A DNA stretch of 64,000 nucleotides from Calothrix sp. NIES-2098 (GCA_002368175.1 AP018172.1:186001-250000), one strand, 5' to 3'; counted from the first letter of the stretch, positions 17,200 through 26,335 are shown. Notes: generated by a model not told the origin, from the letters alone. Made by a program: numbers and translations.

Positions 17200-19059
17200 A
17201 TGAAAGTAAATCTACTAGCTTATGCTGGTGGGCTAAGTTTTTTATATTTTATTGCTGGATTATCGCCAGTACAAGCAAAATCTGATTCAGCAGAGACTGT
17301 AGATAATATCAAAACTTTAAATTCTGCTGCTCAGGCAGCAGAATTTAAAAGCAATTTTGCCCATAGCAGCTTTTCTCAGCCTACGAAACTAATAAGTAAT
17401 TCTGGGAGAAAACCACTAGATGCACGTACTGCAAATCAAGTAAATTCTTCACCCCAGCTATTAGCATCTGATGCTATAGAACAGGTCACATCTGTATCGC
17501 AACTTTCCGATGTACAACCTACAGACTGGGCTTTTGCTGCCTTACAATCTCTGGTTGAACGCTATGGTTGTATTGCTGGGTATCCCAACAGCACCTATCG
17601 AGGGAACCGCGCTCTGACTCGTTATGAATTTGCCGCTGGTTTAAATGCTTGTCTCAATAGAATTAACGAGCTAATTGCTACTGCAACCAGCGATTTAGTT
17701 ACCAAAGAAGATTTAAATACCTTACAAAAACTGCAAGAACAATTTTCTGCCGAACTAAGTACATTGAGAGGTAGAGTAGATGCTTTGGAAAGTCGCACGG
17801 CTGAATTAGAAGCACATCAGTTTTCTACAACTACCAAGCTGAATGGTGAAGCAATTATCTCAGCCATTGGTGCTACAGGTGGTGCGCCGGGTCGAAACGA
17901 TCCTAATATTATTCTGACAAACCGAGTGCGATTAAACCTCAACACTAGCTTTACAGGTAAAGACTTACTCATCACTGGGTTGCAAGCTCATAACTTTTTA
18001 GGTGGTGTAGATGGCAGTGGTAGCTTGCAAGAGTCTCTGGGGTTAGCATCACCCGTACTCAGTGCTAGCAGCGCGCGGACTAGTTTTGAACCACAATTTC
18101 CAGGCGTCGATCCGAAGAATTTATCCAATGTTGGCGCAAACTCTCTTCAGCTTTACAAATTGCTTTATATCTTTCCCGTCGCTGATAAATTGACTTTATT
18201 TGCGGGGACTGCTGCTGAAGTTTCCGATGCTTTTCCCGCCATCACTCCTTTTTATGGTGAAGGACAAGAGGCAATTTCTCGCTTTGCTGGCTTGAACCCT
18301 GTATTACGTGTATCTGGCGGTACTTCCGGTTCTGGTTTAGCATCTGCGGCTGGCTTTATTTATAGTTTTTCTCCGCAACTAGATCTTAGAGCTTTGTATG
18401 GTAGTGTTAATGCCAATCTTCCCAGTAAAGCAGGCGACATTCTTCCAGGCGTTTCAAATACCCCCTTGGGAGCAGGGGTGTTTAGCGGTAGTAGTGTAGT
18501 TGCAGCTCAGTTGACTTTTAGACCCAGCAGTTCGTTAGATATTGGTCTGAACTATGCTAACAGCTATCATGAAATCAACATTTTGGGCACTGGATTAACA
18601 AGTAGTGATATTGGTGCTTTAGGAGGAGTAGCTTTAGGCACACCTGTAAAACTTAACTCCTTTGGTGGGACTGTCACCTGGCGCTTTTCTCCCAAGATTG
18701 CATTATCTGGCTATGGTGCAGCGCTGTTTGTTGATGATTCTTCGCGAGATGTTGATGCTGGTACAACCTTTACTAGTTGGATGGTAGGCGTTCATTTTAA
18801 CGATCTATTCAGGCCTGGAAACAATGCCGGTATTATCTTTGGACAACCACTCTATCGTACTGATGCTAGTGGTGCAGCCCAATTAGCACCTGCGGGTGTG
18901 AATAGAGCAGTTCCTTACCATTTAGAGGCTTACTACCGCTTTCGGGTAAATGACAATATTAGTATTACCCCTGGTGCATTTGTTTTGTTTAATCCTGAAG
19001 GCGACAGCAGAAATGAAACAACAACGGTAGGGGTGCTGCGTACTACTTTCACTTTCTAG
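17200..19059 (+). CDS. Iron uptake porin (SLH + OprB outer-membrane protein)
   Basis: A 619-residue outer-membrane porin. The signal peptide is about 1-26 (hydrophobic LLAYAGGLSFLYFIAGL, cleavage near VQA). A single SLH domain (about 98-165: VSQLSDVQPTDWAFAALQSLVERYGCIAGYPN, then LTRYEFAAGLNACL) binds the peptidoglycan-linked polymer. A short coiled coil follows (about 170-210), then an OprB-type beta barrel (about 215-619) ending in a C-terminal Phe (TTFTF). This is the cyanobacterial SomA/iron-uptake-porin architecture. The Fur-like box upstream supports iron regulation. It is monocistronic, with hisIE convergent downstream. Confidence 0.9.
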   Translation: MKVNLLAYAGGLSFLYFIAGLSPVQAKSDSAETVDNIKTLNSAAQAAEFKSNFAHSSFSQPTKLISNSGRKPLDARTANQVNSSPQLLASDAIEQVTSVSQLSDVQPTDWAFAALQSLVERYGCIAGYPNSTYRGNRALTRYEFAAGLNACLNRINELIATATSDLVTKEDLNTLQKLQEQFSAELSTLRGRVDALESRTAELEAHQFSTTTKLNGEAIISAIGATGGAPGRNDPNIILTNRVRLNLNTSFTGKDLLITGLQAHNFLGGVDGSGSLQESLGLASPVLSASSARTSFEPQFPGVDPKNLSNVGANSLQLYKLLYIFPVADKLTLFAGTAAEVSDAFPAITPFYGEGQEAISRFAGLNPVLRVSGGTSGSGLASAAGFIYSFSPQLDLRALYGSVNANLPSKAGDILPGVSNTPLGAGVFSGSSVVAAQLTFRPSSSLDIGLNYANSYHEINILGTGLTSSDIGALGGVALGTPVKLNSFGGTVTWRFSPKIALSGYGAALFVDDSSRDVDAGTTFTSWMVGVHFNDLFRPGNNAGIIFGQPLYRTDASGAAQLAPAGVNRAVPYHLEAYYRFRVNDNISITPGAFVLFNPEGDSRNETTTVGVLRTTFTF

Positions 19060-19075
19060 GGCATGAGTTATGGGG

Positions 19076-19178
19076 GAGGCAGTGCGTTGCGGTGAGTCCA
19101 GCACTGCGGGAGGGTTTCCCTCCGCAGGTGACTGGCGAACCCGGAGGGAGGTCTCCTCCGTTGTAGCAACTGCCGTCA
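19076..19178. repeat. GC-rich hairpin element (REP/MITE-like)
   Basis: About 100 bp that is much more GC-rich than its surroundings. GGAGGGTTTCCCTCC at 19108-19122 is a tight hairpin, a second GGAGG/CCTCC pair follows, and the outer ends (GGCAGTGCGTTGC and GCAACTGCC) are roughly complementary. It lies between the porin and hisIE genes. It looks like a dispersed repeat; no second copy was found in the window. Confidence 0.5.
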
Positions 19179-19245
19179 TTGGGCATTGGGTATTCTCTGC
19201 ATCTTTGCGTCTCTTTGTCCCGCTTGACCCCAAACCTAGTACTTT

Positions 19246-19896
19246 CTATCGCCGACGTTGTTGTAACTTACGATAAACAGCCTTGAGATCGGTTTGATGA
19301 TGAGCTAAAGCGACGAGAGTATGATAGAGCAAATCTGCAACTTCCCCAGCAATGGCATCCGCATCATCATCCTTAAACGCCATTACGACCTCAGCAGTCT
19401 CTTCACCCAGCTTTTTCAAAATTTTGTTATCGCCGCCTGCAAATAACTGACAAGTATAAGAATTTTCTGTGGGGCGATCGCGGCGATCGCATATTACCTG
19501 AAATAATTGTGAAAGTGTATCTCCTGGTGGCGGCACTATTTGTCCATCAACTTGATGAAAGCAACTACGCTCACCAGTGTGACAAGCTATATCTCCTACT
19601 TGCTCTATCCCGATCAGGAGCGCATCACTATCACAGTCATAACGAATACTTTGCACTTTCTGAATATGACTAGAAGTTGCTCCTTTATGCCACAATTCCT
19701 GACGGGAACGACTCCAAAACCAAGTTTCTCCAGTTTCTAAAGTTTTTTGTAAAGACTCCCGATTCATCCACGCCATCATCAAGACCGTGCCATCAAGATA
19801 ATCTTGGACGATCGCTGGCACTAGACCTCGTTCATCATAGCGAATTTTATCAATAGGAATGGCGTGGTGGAGTGAATGAGGTTCTGTGGAAGGCAT
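19246..19896 (-). CDS. hisIE: Bifunctional HisI/HisE: phosphoribosyl-AMP cyclohydrolase / phosphoribosyl-ATP pyrophosphatase
   Basis: A 216-residue fused enzyme that catalyses the second and third steps of histidine synthesis. The N-terminal HisI domain (about 12-115) has AWMNRESLQKTLETGETWFWSRSR, LWHKGATS, DCDSDALL and the zinc-binding CHTGERSCF. The C-terminal HisE domain (about 128-216) is alpha-helical with LGEETAEVVMAFKD and EVADLLYHTLVALA, an MazG-like metal site. Both domains are complete. It is cytoplasmic and not next to other his genes, which is normal in cyanobacteria. Confidence 0.95.
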   Translation of the reverse strand: MPSTEPHSLHHAIPIDKIRYDERGLVPAIVQDYLDGTVLMMAWMNRESLQKTLETGETWFWSRSRQELWHKGATSSHIQKVQSIRYDCDSDALLIGIEQVGDIACHTGERSCFHQVDGQIVPPPGDTLSQLFQVICDRRDRPTENSYTCQLFAGGDNKILKKLGEETAEVVMAFKDDDADAIAGEVADLLYHTLVALAHHQTDLKAVYRKLQQRRR

Positions 19897-19996
19897 ACCA
19901 GCTAACTTTTTTAGTGAGAATGATTGCTTGATTCACGATACCATTCTCAATAGGGTATCTGGTATGCTTTTTGCAATTGTGGCTGATTATCTAACT

Positions 19997-20185
19997 TTAA
20001 ACAAAAGCATTTTTATCCATAGCAGACTGCATCTTCACAGCACTTAAAGCTACTTGATGAGCCTTTGTTGCTTCACCATACCAATGAACTGCTGAGTTAA
20101 AAGCCGCCCGGTAAAGATCTTGGTATGCTTCCGAAAATCGAGTCCGAATCTCTAAAGGCAATTCTTGATTGGACTTATATAACAT
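19997..20185 (-). CDS. ChaB-like small protein
   Basis: A 62-residue protein with the ChaB pattern: YKSNQELPLEIRTRFSEAYQDLYRAAFNSAVHWYG, then HQVALSAVKM. ChaB is named for its linkage to the cation antiporter ChaA, but its biochemical role is uncertain; the fold is a small helical bundle. The ATG at 20185 sits just upstream of, and divergent from, hemL. It ends in a polar tail. Confidence 0.75.
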   Translation of the reverse strand: MLYKSNQELPLEIRTRFSEAYQDLYRAAFNSAVHWYGEATKAHQVALSAVKMQSAMDKNAFV

Positions 20186-20292
20186 ATTGTTATTTTTATG
20201 GTTCAGGTAATTCTATACGATAGAAGTTCTAAGCAGTTTTTAACCCTATCCTGAGATAGACCTTTTTATTGCCACTGATTTAGGAGAGAACC

Positions 20293-21591
20293 TTGGTAAA
20301 TACGACGATTAAAACGACAAAATCACAAGAGATCTTCGCTGCTGCCCAAAATCTCATGCCAGGAGGCGTAAGTTCTCCAGTTCGCGCATTCAAATCAGTA
20401 GGGGGACAACCAATTGTTTTCGATCGCGTTAAAGGCGCATACATTTGGGATGTCGATGGCAACCAATACATTGACTATGTAGGTACTTGGGGCCCTGCCA
20501 TTTGCGGTCACGCCCATCCAGAAGTGATTGGGGCTCTCCATGAAGCCTTGGAAAAAGGTACTAGCTTTGGTGCGCCTTCTGTACTAGAAAATGTCTTAGC
20601 AGAAATGGTCATTGATGCTGTTCCTAGCATTGAAATGGTCAGATTTGTAAATTCTGGTACAGAAGCTTGTATGGCTGTGTTGCGGCTGATGCGGGCTTTT
20701 ACAAACAGAGACAAAATCATCAAATTTGAAGGCTGCTACCACGGTCATGCTGATATGTTCTTGGTGAAGGCTGGATCTGGTGTTGCGACCCTCGGCTTAC
20801 CAGACTCGCCAGGAGTACCAAAATCGGCAACTAGCAATACTCTCACTGCGCCTTTCAATGACTTGGAAGCTGTCAAAGCCTTATTTGAGGAAAACCGCGA
20901 TGAGATTGCTGGTGTAATTTTAGAGCCTGTTGTAGGCAATGCTGGGTTTATTACTCCCGATGCTGGTTTCCTTGAAGGGTTAAGAGAACTTACTCACGAA
21001 CATGGAGCGTTATTAGTCTTTGACGAAGTGATGACAGGCTTCCGTATAGCCTATGGTGGCGCTCAAGAGAAATTTGGCGTTACTCCCGATTTGACCACCT
21101 TGGGTAAAGTGATTGGTGGCGGTTTACCAGTAGGAGCCTATGGCGGCCGTCGGGATATCATGTCAATGGTGGCACCAGCTGGCCCTGTGTATCAAGCAGG
21201 AACTCTTTCGGGTAATCCTTTAGCAATGACGGCGGGAATTAAAACCCTAGAATTGTTGCAAAAACCAGGCACTTACGAGTACTTGGAAAAAATTACTCAA
21301 AAGCTAGCGGATGGCTTACTGCAAATTGCTCAAGAAACCGGTCACGCAGCTTGTGGTGGTCATATTAGCGCCATGTTTGGTTTATTTTTTACTGCTGGCC
21401 CAGTCCATAACTACGAGGATGCAAAAAACTCCGATACTGCAAAATTCGGACGCTTCCATCGCGGTATGCTAGAGCGCGGTATTTACCTAGCACCTTCTCA
21501 GTTTGAAGCTGGATTTACTTCTTGCGCTCACACTGAAGAGGATATCGATCGGACTTTAGCTGTAGCACGGGATGTGCTGTCTAGCTTGTAA
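20293..21591 (+). CDS. hemL: Glutamate-1-semialdehyde 2,1-aminomutase
   Basis: A 432-residue PLP enzyme that converts glutamate-1-semialdehyde to 5-aminolevulinate, the last step of the C5 pathway feeding heme, chlorophyll and bilins. Features seen: MPGGVSSPVRAF, FVNSGTEACMAVLRLMRAFT, GCYHGHAD, LVFDEVMTGFR and the PLP-lysine motif TTLGKVIGGGLPVGAYGGR with Lys272. The length is typical. Translation starts at a TTG at 20293 with AGGAGAG seven bases upstream; no ATG or GTG is placed as well. It is monocistronic. Confidence 0.97.
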   Translation: MVNTTIKTTKSQEIFAAAQNLMPGGVSSPVRAFKSVGGQPIVFDRVKGAYIWDVDGNQYIDYVGTWGPAICGHAHPEVIGALHEALEKGTSFGAPSVLENVLAEMVIDAVPSIEMVRFVNSGTEACMAVLRLMRAFTNRDKIIKFEGCYHGHADMFLVKAGSGVATLGLPDSPGVPKSATSNTLTAPFNDLEAVKALFEENRDEIAGVILEPVVGNAGFITPDAGFLEGLRELTHEHGALLVFDEVMTGFRIAYGGAQEKFGVTPDLTTLGKVIGGGLPVGAYGGRRDIMSMVAPAGPVYQAGTLSGNPLAMTAGIKTLELLQKPGTYEYLEKITQKLADGLLQIAQETGHAACGGHISAMFGLFFTAGPVHNYEDAKNSDTAKFGRFHRGMLERGIYLAPSQFEAGFTSCAHTEEDIDRTLAVARDVLSSL

Positions 21592-22204
21592 GCTACTAAT
21601 AGTCTTTTTGCTAAAAATTGGCGATCGCTTCTAACAAGAGTTAGTCATTACTCACATTTTCGTGACAGTTCAGGTATCGTGTTGACCGTTATCCTGCCCA
21701 GCACCTAAATTCTGAGCTAATAGCACAAGTCTACTCAAGTGGACTGAAACATTAGTTTTGGCATAAATTCTAAGGTGGGACAACAACCAAGCACGAGTTT
21801 GAACTAGCTGAGTAATGACAAGCCAATAAGAGGTAGGTTTGTCAATTTTTAGCAGCCATAACTTTTCTTGAGAATCGGGAATAACTATCCAAATAAGCTA
21901 AAAAATGTTAAATTAATCAAAATACATAATAATTAACGCTAAACCACCCTGAAATTTTAAGCTATAAAAAGTTGTATAAATACTTGCAAAATATTTAAAG
22001 CTATTTCAGTAAATACTTGTAGAAGTTAAGTATAAGTAACGATAGTAGATTTACGAGTGTATCAGATCGGCCATATTGCAACTTTAGGAATTCTTCAAAG
22101 GTTTTCCAGCAAAAATTACCTGGCACAAGTTGACTTTAGCTCACCATAATGATGGGAGTAGCGTAAGGCTACCTATCATTATTTATGCAGCGAGTTGACA
22201 GTGC
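21592..22204. other. Intergenic region before the SpkB-like gene
   Basis: About 610 bp, AT-rich, between hemL and the kinase gene on the same strand. A strong leader hairpin at 22146-22182 is the only clear structure. No gene or known RNA is recognised. Confidence 0.4.
22146..22182 (+). promoter_or_regulatory. Leader hairpin just before the SpkB-like start
   Basis: ATAATGAT pairs with ATCATTAT, and the stem continues inward with GGG/CCT and TAGC/GCTA around a 5-nt loop, interrupted by a 2-nt bulge. It ends 22 bases before the ATG at 22205, so it would form in the mRNA leader and could affect translation. Confidence 0.45.
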
Positions 22205-23821
22205 ATGAGCTATTGCTTAAATCCTACCTGTCCCCATCCAGAAAATTTGGCACATAGCCACCAGTGCCAGTCGTGTGGCTCGCAACTCCTTTTGAGCGAT
22301 CGCTATCAAGTGGTCAAACCATTAGGTCAAGGTGGCTTTGGTGCAACCTTCTTAGCAAACGATCTAGGTTTACCCGGAGAGCCAAGCTGTGTGATTAAGC
22401 AGTTGCGTCCCTCAGTAACTGCACCACACGTTTTACAGATGGCGCGAGAACTATTTGAGCGAGAAGCCAAAACTCTAGGTAAGATTGGCAATCATCCTCA
22501 ATTGCCAAGACTGCTGGACTACTTTGAAGATCAACAGCAATTTTACTTAGTTCAAGAATATATCAGCGGTGCTACTCTGCAACAAGAAGTTCAACGTAAT
22601 GGTAACTTTACGGAAGCTGGAGTCAAACAGTTCTTAAGTGAAATCTTGCCATTGCTGCAATATATCCACGAGCAAAAGGTAATTCACCGCGATATCAAAC
22701 CAGCTAACTTGATTCGCCGCACTCAAGATGCGCGAATGGTGCTGATCGACTTTGGTGCAGTCAAAAACCAAGTCGCCCAGGTAATACCCGGTCAATCTGA
22801 GCCAACAGCATTAACTGCATATGCAATTGGGACTCCTGGTTTTGCACCTCCAGAGCAAATGGCAATGCGTCCAGTTTACGCGAGTGATATCTACGCACTA
22901 GGAGTTACTTGTATTTATCTGTTGACTGGTAAGACTCCTAAAGATTTAGAATACAATCCCTCAACAGGTGAAATGATTTGGGAACCACTTGTACAAGTGA
23001 GCGATCACTTAACGAGCGTGCTGCGGAAAATGTTAGAAGTTTCAGTACGCAACCGTTACAAGTCAGCCCAAGAAGTGCTTCGGGGGCTAGAAATGGAACC
23101 TTACCTCGATAGTTTGGCTAAGGGGCTGCTGGTAAAGGGTGATGGGGGGGTTAAAGACCCAACAAACGCGATCGCTAATTCTGCTGTTTTGTCTGATGGT
23201 TCGGCTGTTAATTCTACTAATACAGGAGTAGCACAGGTAGCAGCAGCAATTCGAGCTAGGCGAGCTAAGACAACTGAAAGTGTGGGATTGCATCAAGGAG
23301 GAATGCGCCCCAAGGTTTTGATGACAAAACCAGCAATTTTGGAGAGCAATAATAGTAATGGCTCACAAAATCAGAATTCTAAAGTTGTACGTAAATTAAA
23401 TACCCAAGGTTTACTAACTGCTTACCTCAAAGGCAGACGAGATTTTGCCCTATATAATTTGAGTATGTTAAACCTGCAAGGCACAGATTTATCAGGAGCA
23501 AATTTCCATTCTGCGCAATTGCAAAAAACTAACTTTCAAGGAGCCGATCTCCACGACAGCGACTTTGGCAGAGCTAGCCTGACTGAAGCTAATCTTAGGG
23601 ATGCTAACCTGAGTAAGGCTTACTTTAGTAATGCCGATCTAGAAGGAGCAGATCTGAGAGGTGCTGACCTCAGCCATGCTTATCTCAGCAATGCTAATCT
23701 TAGAGGAGCTAATCTTTGTGGAGCGATTCTCACTGGTGCCAAAATTACCGAAGAGCAATTGTTACTAGCAAAGACGAATTGGATGACAGTGCGCCCTAAT
23801 GGTAAAAGAGGCTTGTTGTAA
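22205..23821 (+). CDS. spkB: Serine/threonine protein kinase with pentapeptide repeats (SpkB-like)
   Basis: A 538-residue cytoplasmic Hanks-type kinase. An N-terminal Cys motif (CLNPTCPHPENLAHSHQCQSCGS, four cysteines, probably zinc- or redox-binding) precedes the kinase domain (about 33-300): GQGGFGATF, VIKQL (Lys), VIHRDIKPANL, IDFGAVK, and GTPGFAPPEQ. A polar linker is followed by C-terminal pentapeptide repeats (about 415-515: LSGANFHSAQLQKTNFQGADL and onward). This is the layout of Synechocystis SpkB, which is linked to oxidative-stress responses. The Cys motif suggests redox control. Confidence 0.88.
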   Translation: MSYCLNPTCPHPENLAHSHQCQSCGSQLLLSDRYQVVKPLGQGGFGATFLANDLGLPGEPSCVIKQLRPSVTAPHVLQMARELFEREAKTLGKIGNHPQLPRLLDYFEDQQQFYLVQEYISGATLQQEVQRNGNFTEAGVKQFLSEILPLLQYIHEQKVIHRDIKPANLIRRTQDARMVLIDFGAVKNQVAQVIPGQSEPTALTAYAIGTPGFAPPEQMAMRPVYASDIYALGVTCIYLLTGKTPKDLEYNPSTGEMIWEPLVQVSDHLTSVLRKMLEVSVRNRYKSAQEVLRGLEMEPYLDSLAKGLLVKGDGGVKDPTNAIANSAVLSDGSAVNSTNTGVAQVAAAIRARRAKTTESVGLHQGGMRPKVLMTKPAILESNNSNGSQNQNSKVVRKLNTQGLLTAYLKGRRDFALYNLSMLNLQGTDLSGANFHSAQLQKTNFQGADLHDSDFGRASLTEANLRDANLSKAYFSNADLEGADLRGADLSHAYLSNANLRGANLCGAILTGAKITEEQLLLAKTNWMTVRPNGKRGLL

Positions 23822-24314
23822 TTAATAGTTGAGATTTGGGATCTCTAAATTTTAGGTAGTTGAAAATTTTTAATTCAACATCAAGCATTTTTTCAGAGCG
23901 ATCGCAGCGCTCTCTAATCTCTTCAAAGATGGGTATGTTGAATATTTACAGCTAAAACCGCTGTGACAAAACTCTAGGGCTGAGGGTGTGGTAGTTATCT
24001 TGCTTGAAAGCACAATTGCCCAATATTAAATTTTGCCATCACGATATAGCAAAGCCATACCGTTATTTTGTATATTTTAACAATTTTATAAGAAAATTTT
24101 AATATTTCTAAGTTGTTAAAATTTGACAATCATAATTTACAATAAAAAACAAACCGTCACAATAATTTTTTATAAAAACTTTTGATGACATTTATGGTTG
24201 CTACCACCTAGAAAACTTAGAGCTAAAAAATCAAAAGTTTCTATGCTCTTAAGCGGTTCTTTGTTTAGGTAGTAGCAGTAAGTAAATTATTTTCATAGCT
24301 GAGACGAAATATTA
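23822..24314. other. Leader region of the FHA gene
   Basis: About 490 bp, very AT-rich, between the kinase gene and the FHA gene on the same strand. It contains HIP1 sites and a nested inverted repeat at 24199-24277 (separate entry). No gene is seen. Confidence 0.4.
24199..24277 (+). ncRNA. Candidate structured leader RNA upstream of FHA gene
   Basis: Outer arms TGCTACCACCTA and TAGGTAGTAGCA pair with one mismatch. Nested inside, CTTAGAGC pairs with GCTCTTAAG with one bulge. Two nested stems in the same 79-bp segment suggest a folded RNA, either part of the 5' untranslated region of the FHA gene (starts 24315) or a small RNA. It matches no family I know. Confidence 0.3.
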
Positions 24315-25088
24315 ATGAACGAAATCAGCAGATCGCATTTTTTGCCCGTTAAAGGCTCATCTATGATGGTTGAGTTACAAGGAAAAGAATTACAACAAAG
24401 ATTAAGTTTATTTCAAGTATTTCTCAAGTTATATGAACAACATGGCAGCCTTTTAGATGACATCCTTCAGCTAGAGAATTTAACTCAGACATCATTGGCA
24501 ACAAAGCAAGGTTACATACAAGGTGTCATAGATGGTTGTAGTGTTTATGTAATTACTAATTTATGCGATAACAAAACCCAAAGTTTACAGCAGCCACAGC
24601 AAATATGGACTATAGGTAGAGATGAAAGCAATGGGATCTATATTGCCGATCGCTATCTATCCGATCGCCACGCTGCAATTCAGTATATTGAGCATCAAGG
24701 CTTTTATTTGATTGACTTTAAAAGTACAAATGGTTCATTTGTCAATGGCGAACCAGTCTACAAGCCAACAAAACTTAATGATGGCGATCGCATCCGTCTG
24801 GGTATGATAACTTTTAATTTTTTTATTAATCATAGCTGCCGCAATTTGCCGAGTGTAGCTGTAGAGTTATTAATGCAGCTTGTGCCTGGTATGGATAACC
24901 CAATTAGTATATTTCATTCAACCAACGAGCAACAACGATATCAAACAGATATCATCAAAGACTTAAATATTGTTGATAATTTGGATAATTTGAAATCTCC
25001 ACATAGCAAATTTAGTGCCGAAGAAAAATCAGAAATTTTAGATCGCTTTTTTAGCAGACACCAGCGGGAAAATTTAGAAATTCCATAA
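24315..25088 (+). CDS. FHA-domain protein
   Basis: A 257-residue soluble protein. The N-terminal region (1-90) is helical and unassigned. The FHA domain (about 95-165) has all the usual phospho-threonine-binding positions: IGRDESN (Gly101-Arg102), LSDRHAAI (Ser116, Arg118-His119) and KSTNGSFVNG (Asn139, Asn144). It follows an SpkB-like kinase on the same strand, so it may read Ser/Thr phosphorylation; that link is inferred from position only. The C-terminal third is polar. It ends before a good intrinsic terminator. Confidence 0.85.
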   Translation: MNEISRSHFLPVKGSSMMVELQGKELQQRLSLFQVFLKLYEQHGSLLDDILQLENLTQTSLATKQGYIQGVIDGCSVYVITNLCDNKTQSLQQPQQIWTIGRDESNGIYIADRYLSDRHAAIQYIEHQGFYLIDFKSTNGSFVNGEPVYKPTKLNDGDRIRLGMITFNFFINHSCRNLPSVAVELLMQLVPGMDNPISIFHSTNEQQRYQTDIIKDLNIVDNLDNLKSPHSKFSAEEKSEILDRFFSRHQRENLEIP

Positions 25089-25134
25089 AAAATGAGTTCG
25101 TATTTTCAGGCTAAAGTCCTAACTACGAACTCAT
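25087..25134 (-). terminator. Intrinsic terminator of recA (minus strand)
   Basis: ATGAGTTCGTA at 25092 pairs perfectly with TACGAACTCAT at 25124 (11 bp). On the minus strand the stem is followed by a run of six T, so it fits transcripts leaving recA. Confidence 0.65.
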
Positions 25135-25149
25135 CATCTAATTATGCAT

Positions 25150-25189
25150 GGGGTATATAGCAAAATCTGCTATATATCCCATTTTTTTT
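25150..25189 (+). terminator. Intrinsic terminator of the FHA gene (plus strand)
   Basis: A 13-bp stem (GGGGTATATAGCA with TGCTATATATCCC, one G-T wobble) around a 5-nt loop, followed by A and eight T. A textbook terminator for plus-strand transcription. Confidence 0.8.
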
Positions 25190-25193
25190 ACTT

Positions 25194-26270
25194 TTATTCC
25201 TCTTCTTCTAAATCAGCTTCTTCTTCCTCTTCATCGCTGACTTTCGTTACCGAGTTAGCAGAAACCACAGCTCCTTTATCTAACTTTTCACGTACCAACT
25301 GCTTAATTTGGGCGGCAAATTCTGGCTTTTCTTCTAGATATTTGATGGCATTATCTCGACCTTGAGAAATATTATCGCCATTGTAGCTATACCAAGCACC
25401 TTTACGGATGAGGATGCCAGTTTCTTCTGCTAAGTCAACAAGACAACCTAAAGTAGAAACTCCTTTACCAAAAATAATGTCAAATTCTGCAACTCTAAAA
25501 GGCGGTGCTACTTTATTTTTTGCCACCTTCACCTTAACGCGGTTCCCGAATTCATCTGTACCTTTTTTCAAAGTTTGAATGCGACGAATATCTAAGCGCA
25601 CCGAAGCGTAGAATTTTAAGGCATTACCACCAGTTGTAGTTTCTGGGCTACCATAGGTGACACCAATTTTTTGCCGCAATTGGTTAATAAAAATTACTGT
25701 ACAGCCAGATTTACCAATGTTACCAGTAATTTTACGTAAAGCCTGGCTCATTAACCGAGCTTGGAGACCAACGTGAGCATCACCCATATCGCCTTCAATT
25801 TCGGCACGGGGAACCAGTGCTGCTACTGAGTCAATAACGACAATATCAACAGCAGCAGAGCGCACCAGCTGATCGACAATTTCTAAAGCAGCTTCTCCTG
25901 TATCGGGTTGAGAAACTAGCAGATTTTCAATATCTACACCTAATGCTGCGGCATAGGTGGGGTCAAGGGCATGTTCAGCGTCAACAAAGGCAGCAATACC
26001 ACCTTCTCGTTGCACTTCCGCGATCGCGTGCAGTGCTACTGTTGTTTTACCGGAACTTTCCGGCCCATAAATCTCAATCACCCGCCCCTTGGGTAAACCT
26101 CCACCCAATGCTAAATCCAAGGTGAGCGCCCCAGTGGAAATTGTCTCTACTCGCATCCGAGTAGCATCCCCTAGGCGCATGATTGCTCCCTTACCAAAGC
26201 TGCGCTCAATTTGGTTGAGTACAATATTCAGCGCTTTTTGCTTGCCAGAAGTATCGGTATTGATAGCCAT
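25194..26270 (-). CDS. recA: RecA recombinase
   Basis: A 358-residue DNA strand-exchange ATPase. Walker A is GPESSGKT (69-76), Walker B is IVVIDSVAALVPRAE, followed by QARLMSQALRK, loop L2 with GSPETTTGGNALKFYASVRLDIRR, and an acidic C-terminus (DEEEEEADLEEEE) typical of RecA. It is full length, with a GAGG/AGGA-type ribosome site before the ATG at 26270. A LexA-like box lies about 50-65 bp upstream. It acts in recombinational repair in the cytoplasm and, in many bacteria, in LexA cleavage. Confidence 0.98.
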   Translation of the reverse strand: MAINTDTSGKQKALNIVLNQIERSFGKGAIMRLGDATRMRVETISTGALTLDLALGGGLPKGRVIEIYGPESSGKTTVALHAIAEVQREGGIAAFVDAEHALDPTYAAALGVDIENLLVSQPDTGEAALEIVDQLVRSAAVDIVVIDSVAALVPRAEIEGDMGDAHVGLQARLMSQALRKITGNIGKSGCTVIFINQLRQKIGVTYGSPETTTGGNALKFYASVRLDIRRIQTLKKGTDEFGNRVKVKVAKNKVAPPFRVAEFDIIFGKGVSTLGCLVDLAEETGILIRKGAWYSYNGDNISQGRDNAIKYLEEKPEFAAQIKQLVREKLDKGAVVSANSVTKVSDEEEEEADLEEEE

Positions 26271-26320
26271 TCCTGCCTCTAATATATGGATTTAAGGATT
26301 GTTTGGGATTGGAGTCTGAG

Positions 26321-26335
26321 TAGAACAGATATACT
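26321..26335 (-). promoter_or_regulatory. LexA-box-like operator upstream of recA
   Basis: Read on the minus strand it is AGTATATCTGTTCTA. It matches the cyanobacterial LexA consensus RGTACNNNDGTWCB except for T instead of C at the fifth base. It lies 50-65 bp before the recA start, which suits promoter overlap. Confidence 0.5.
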
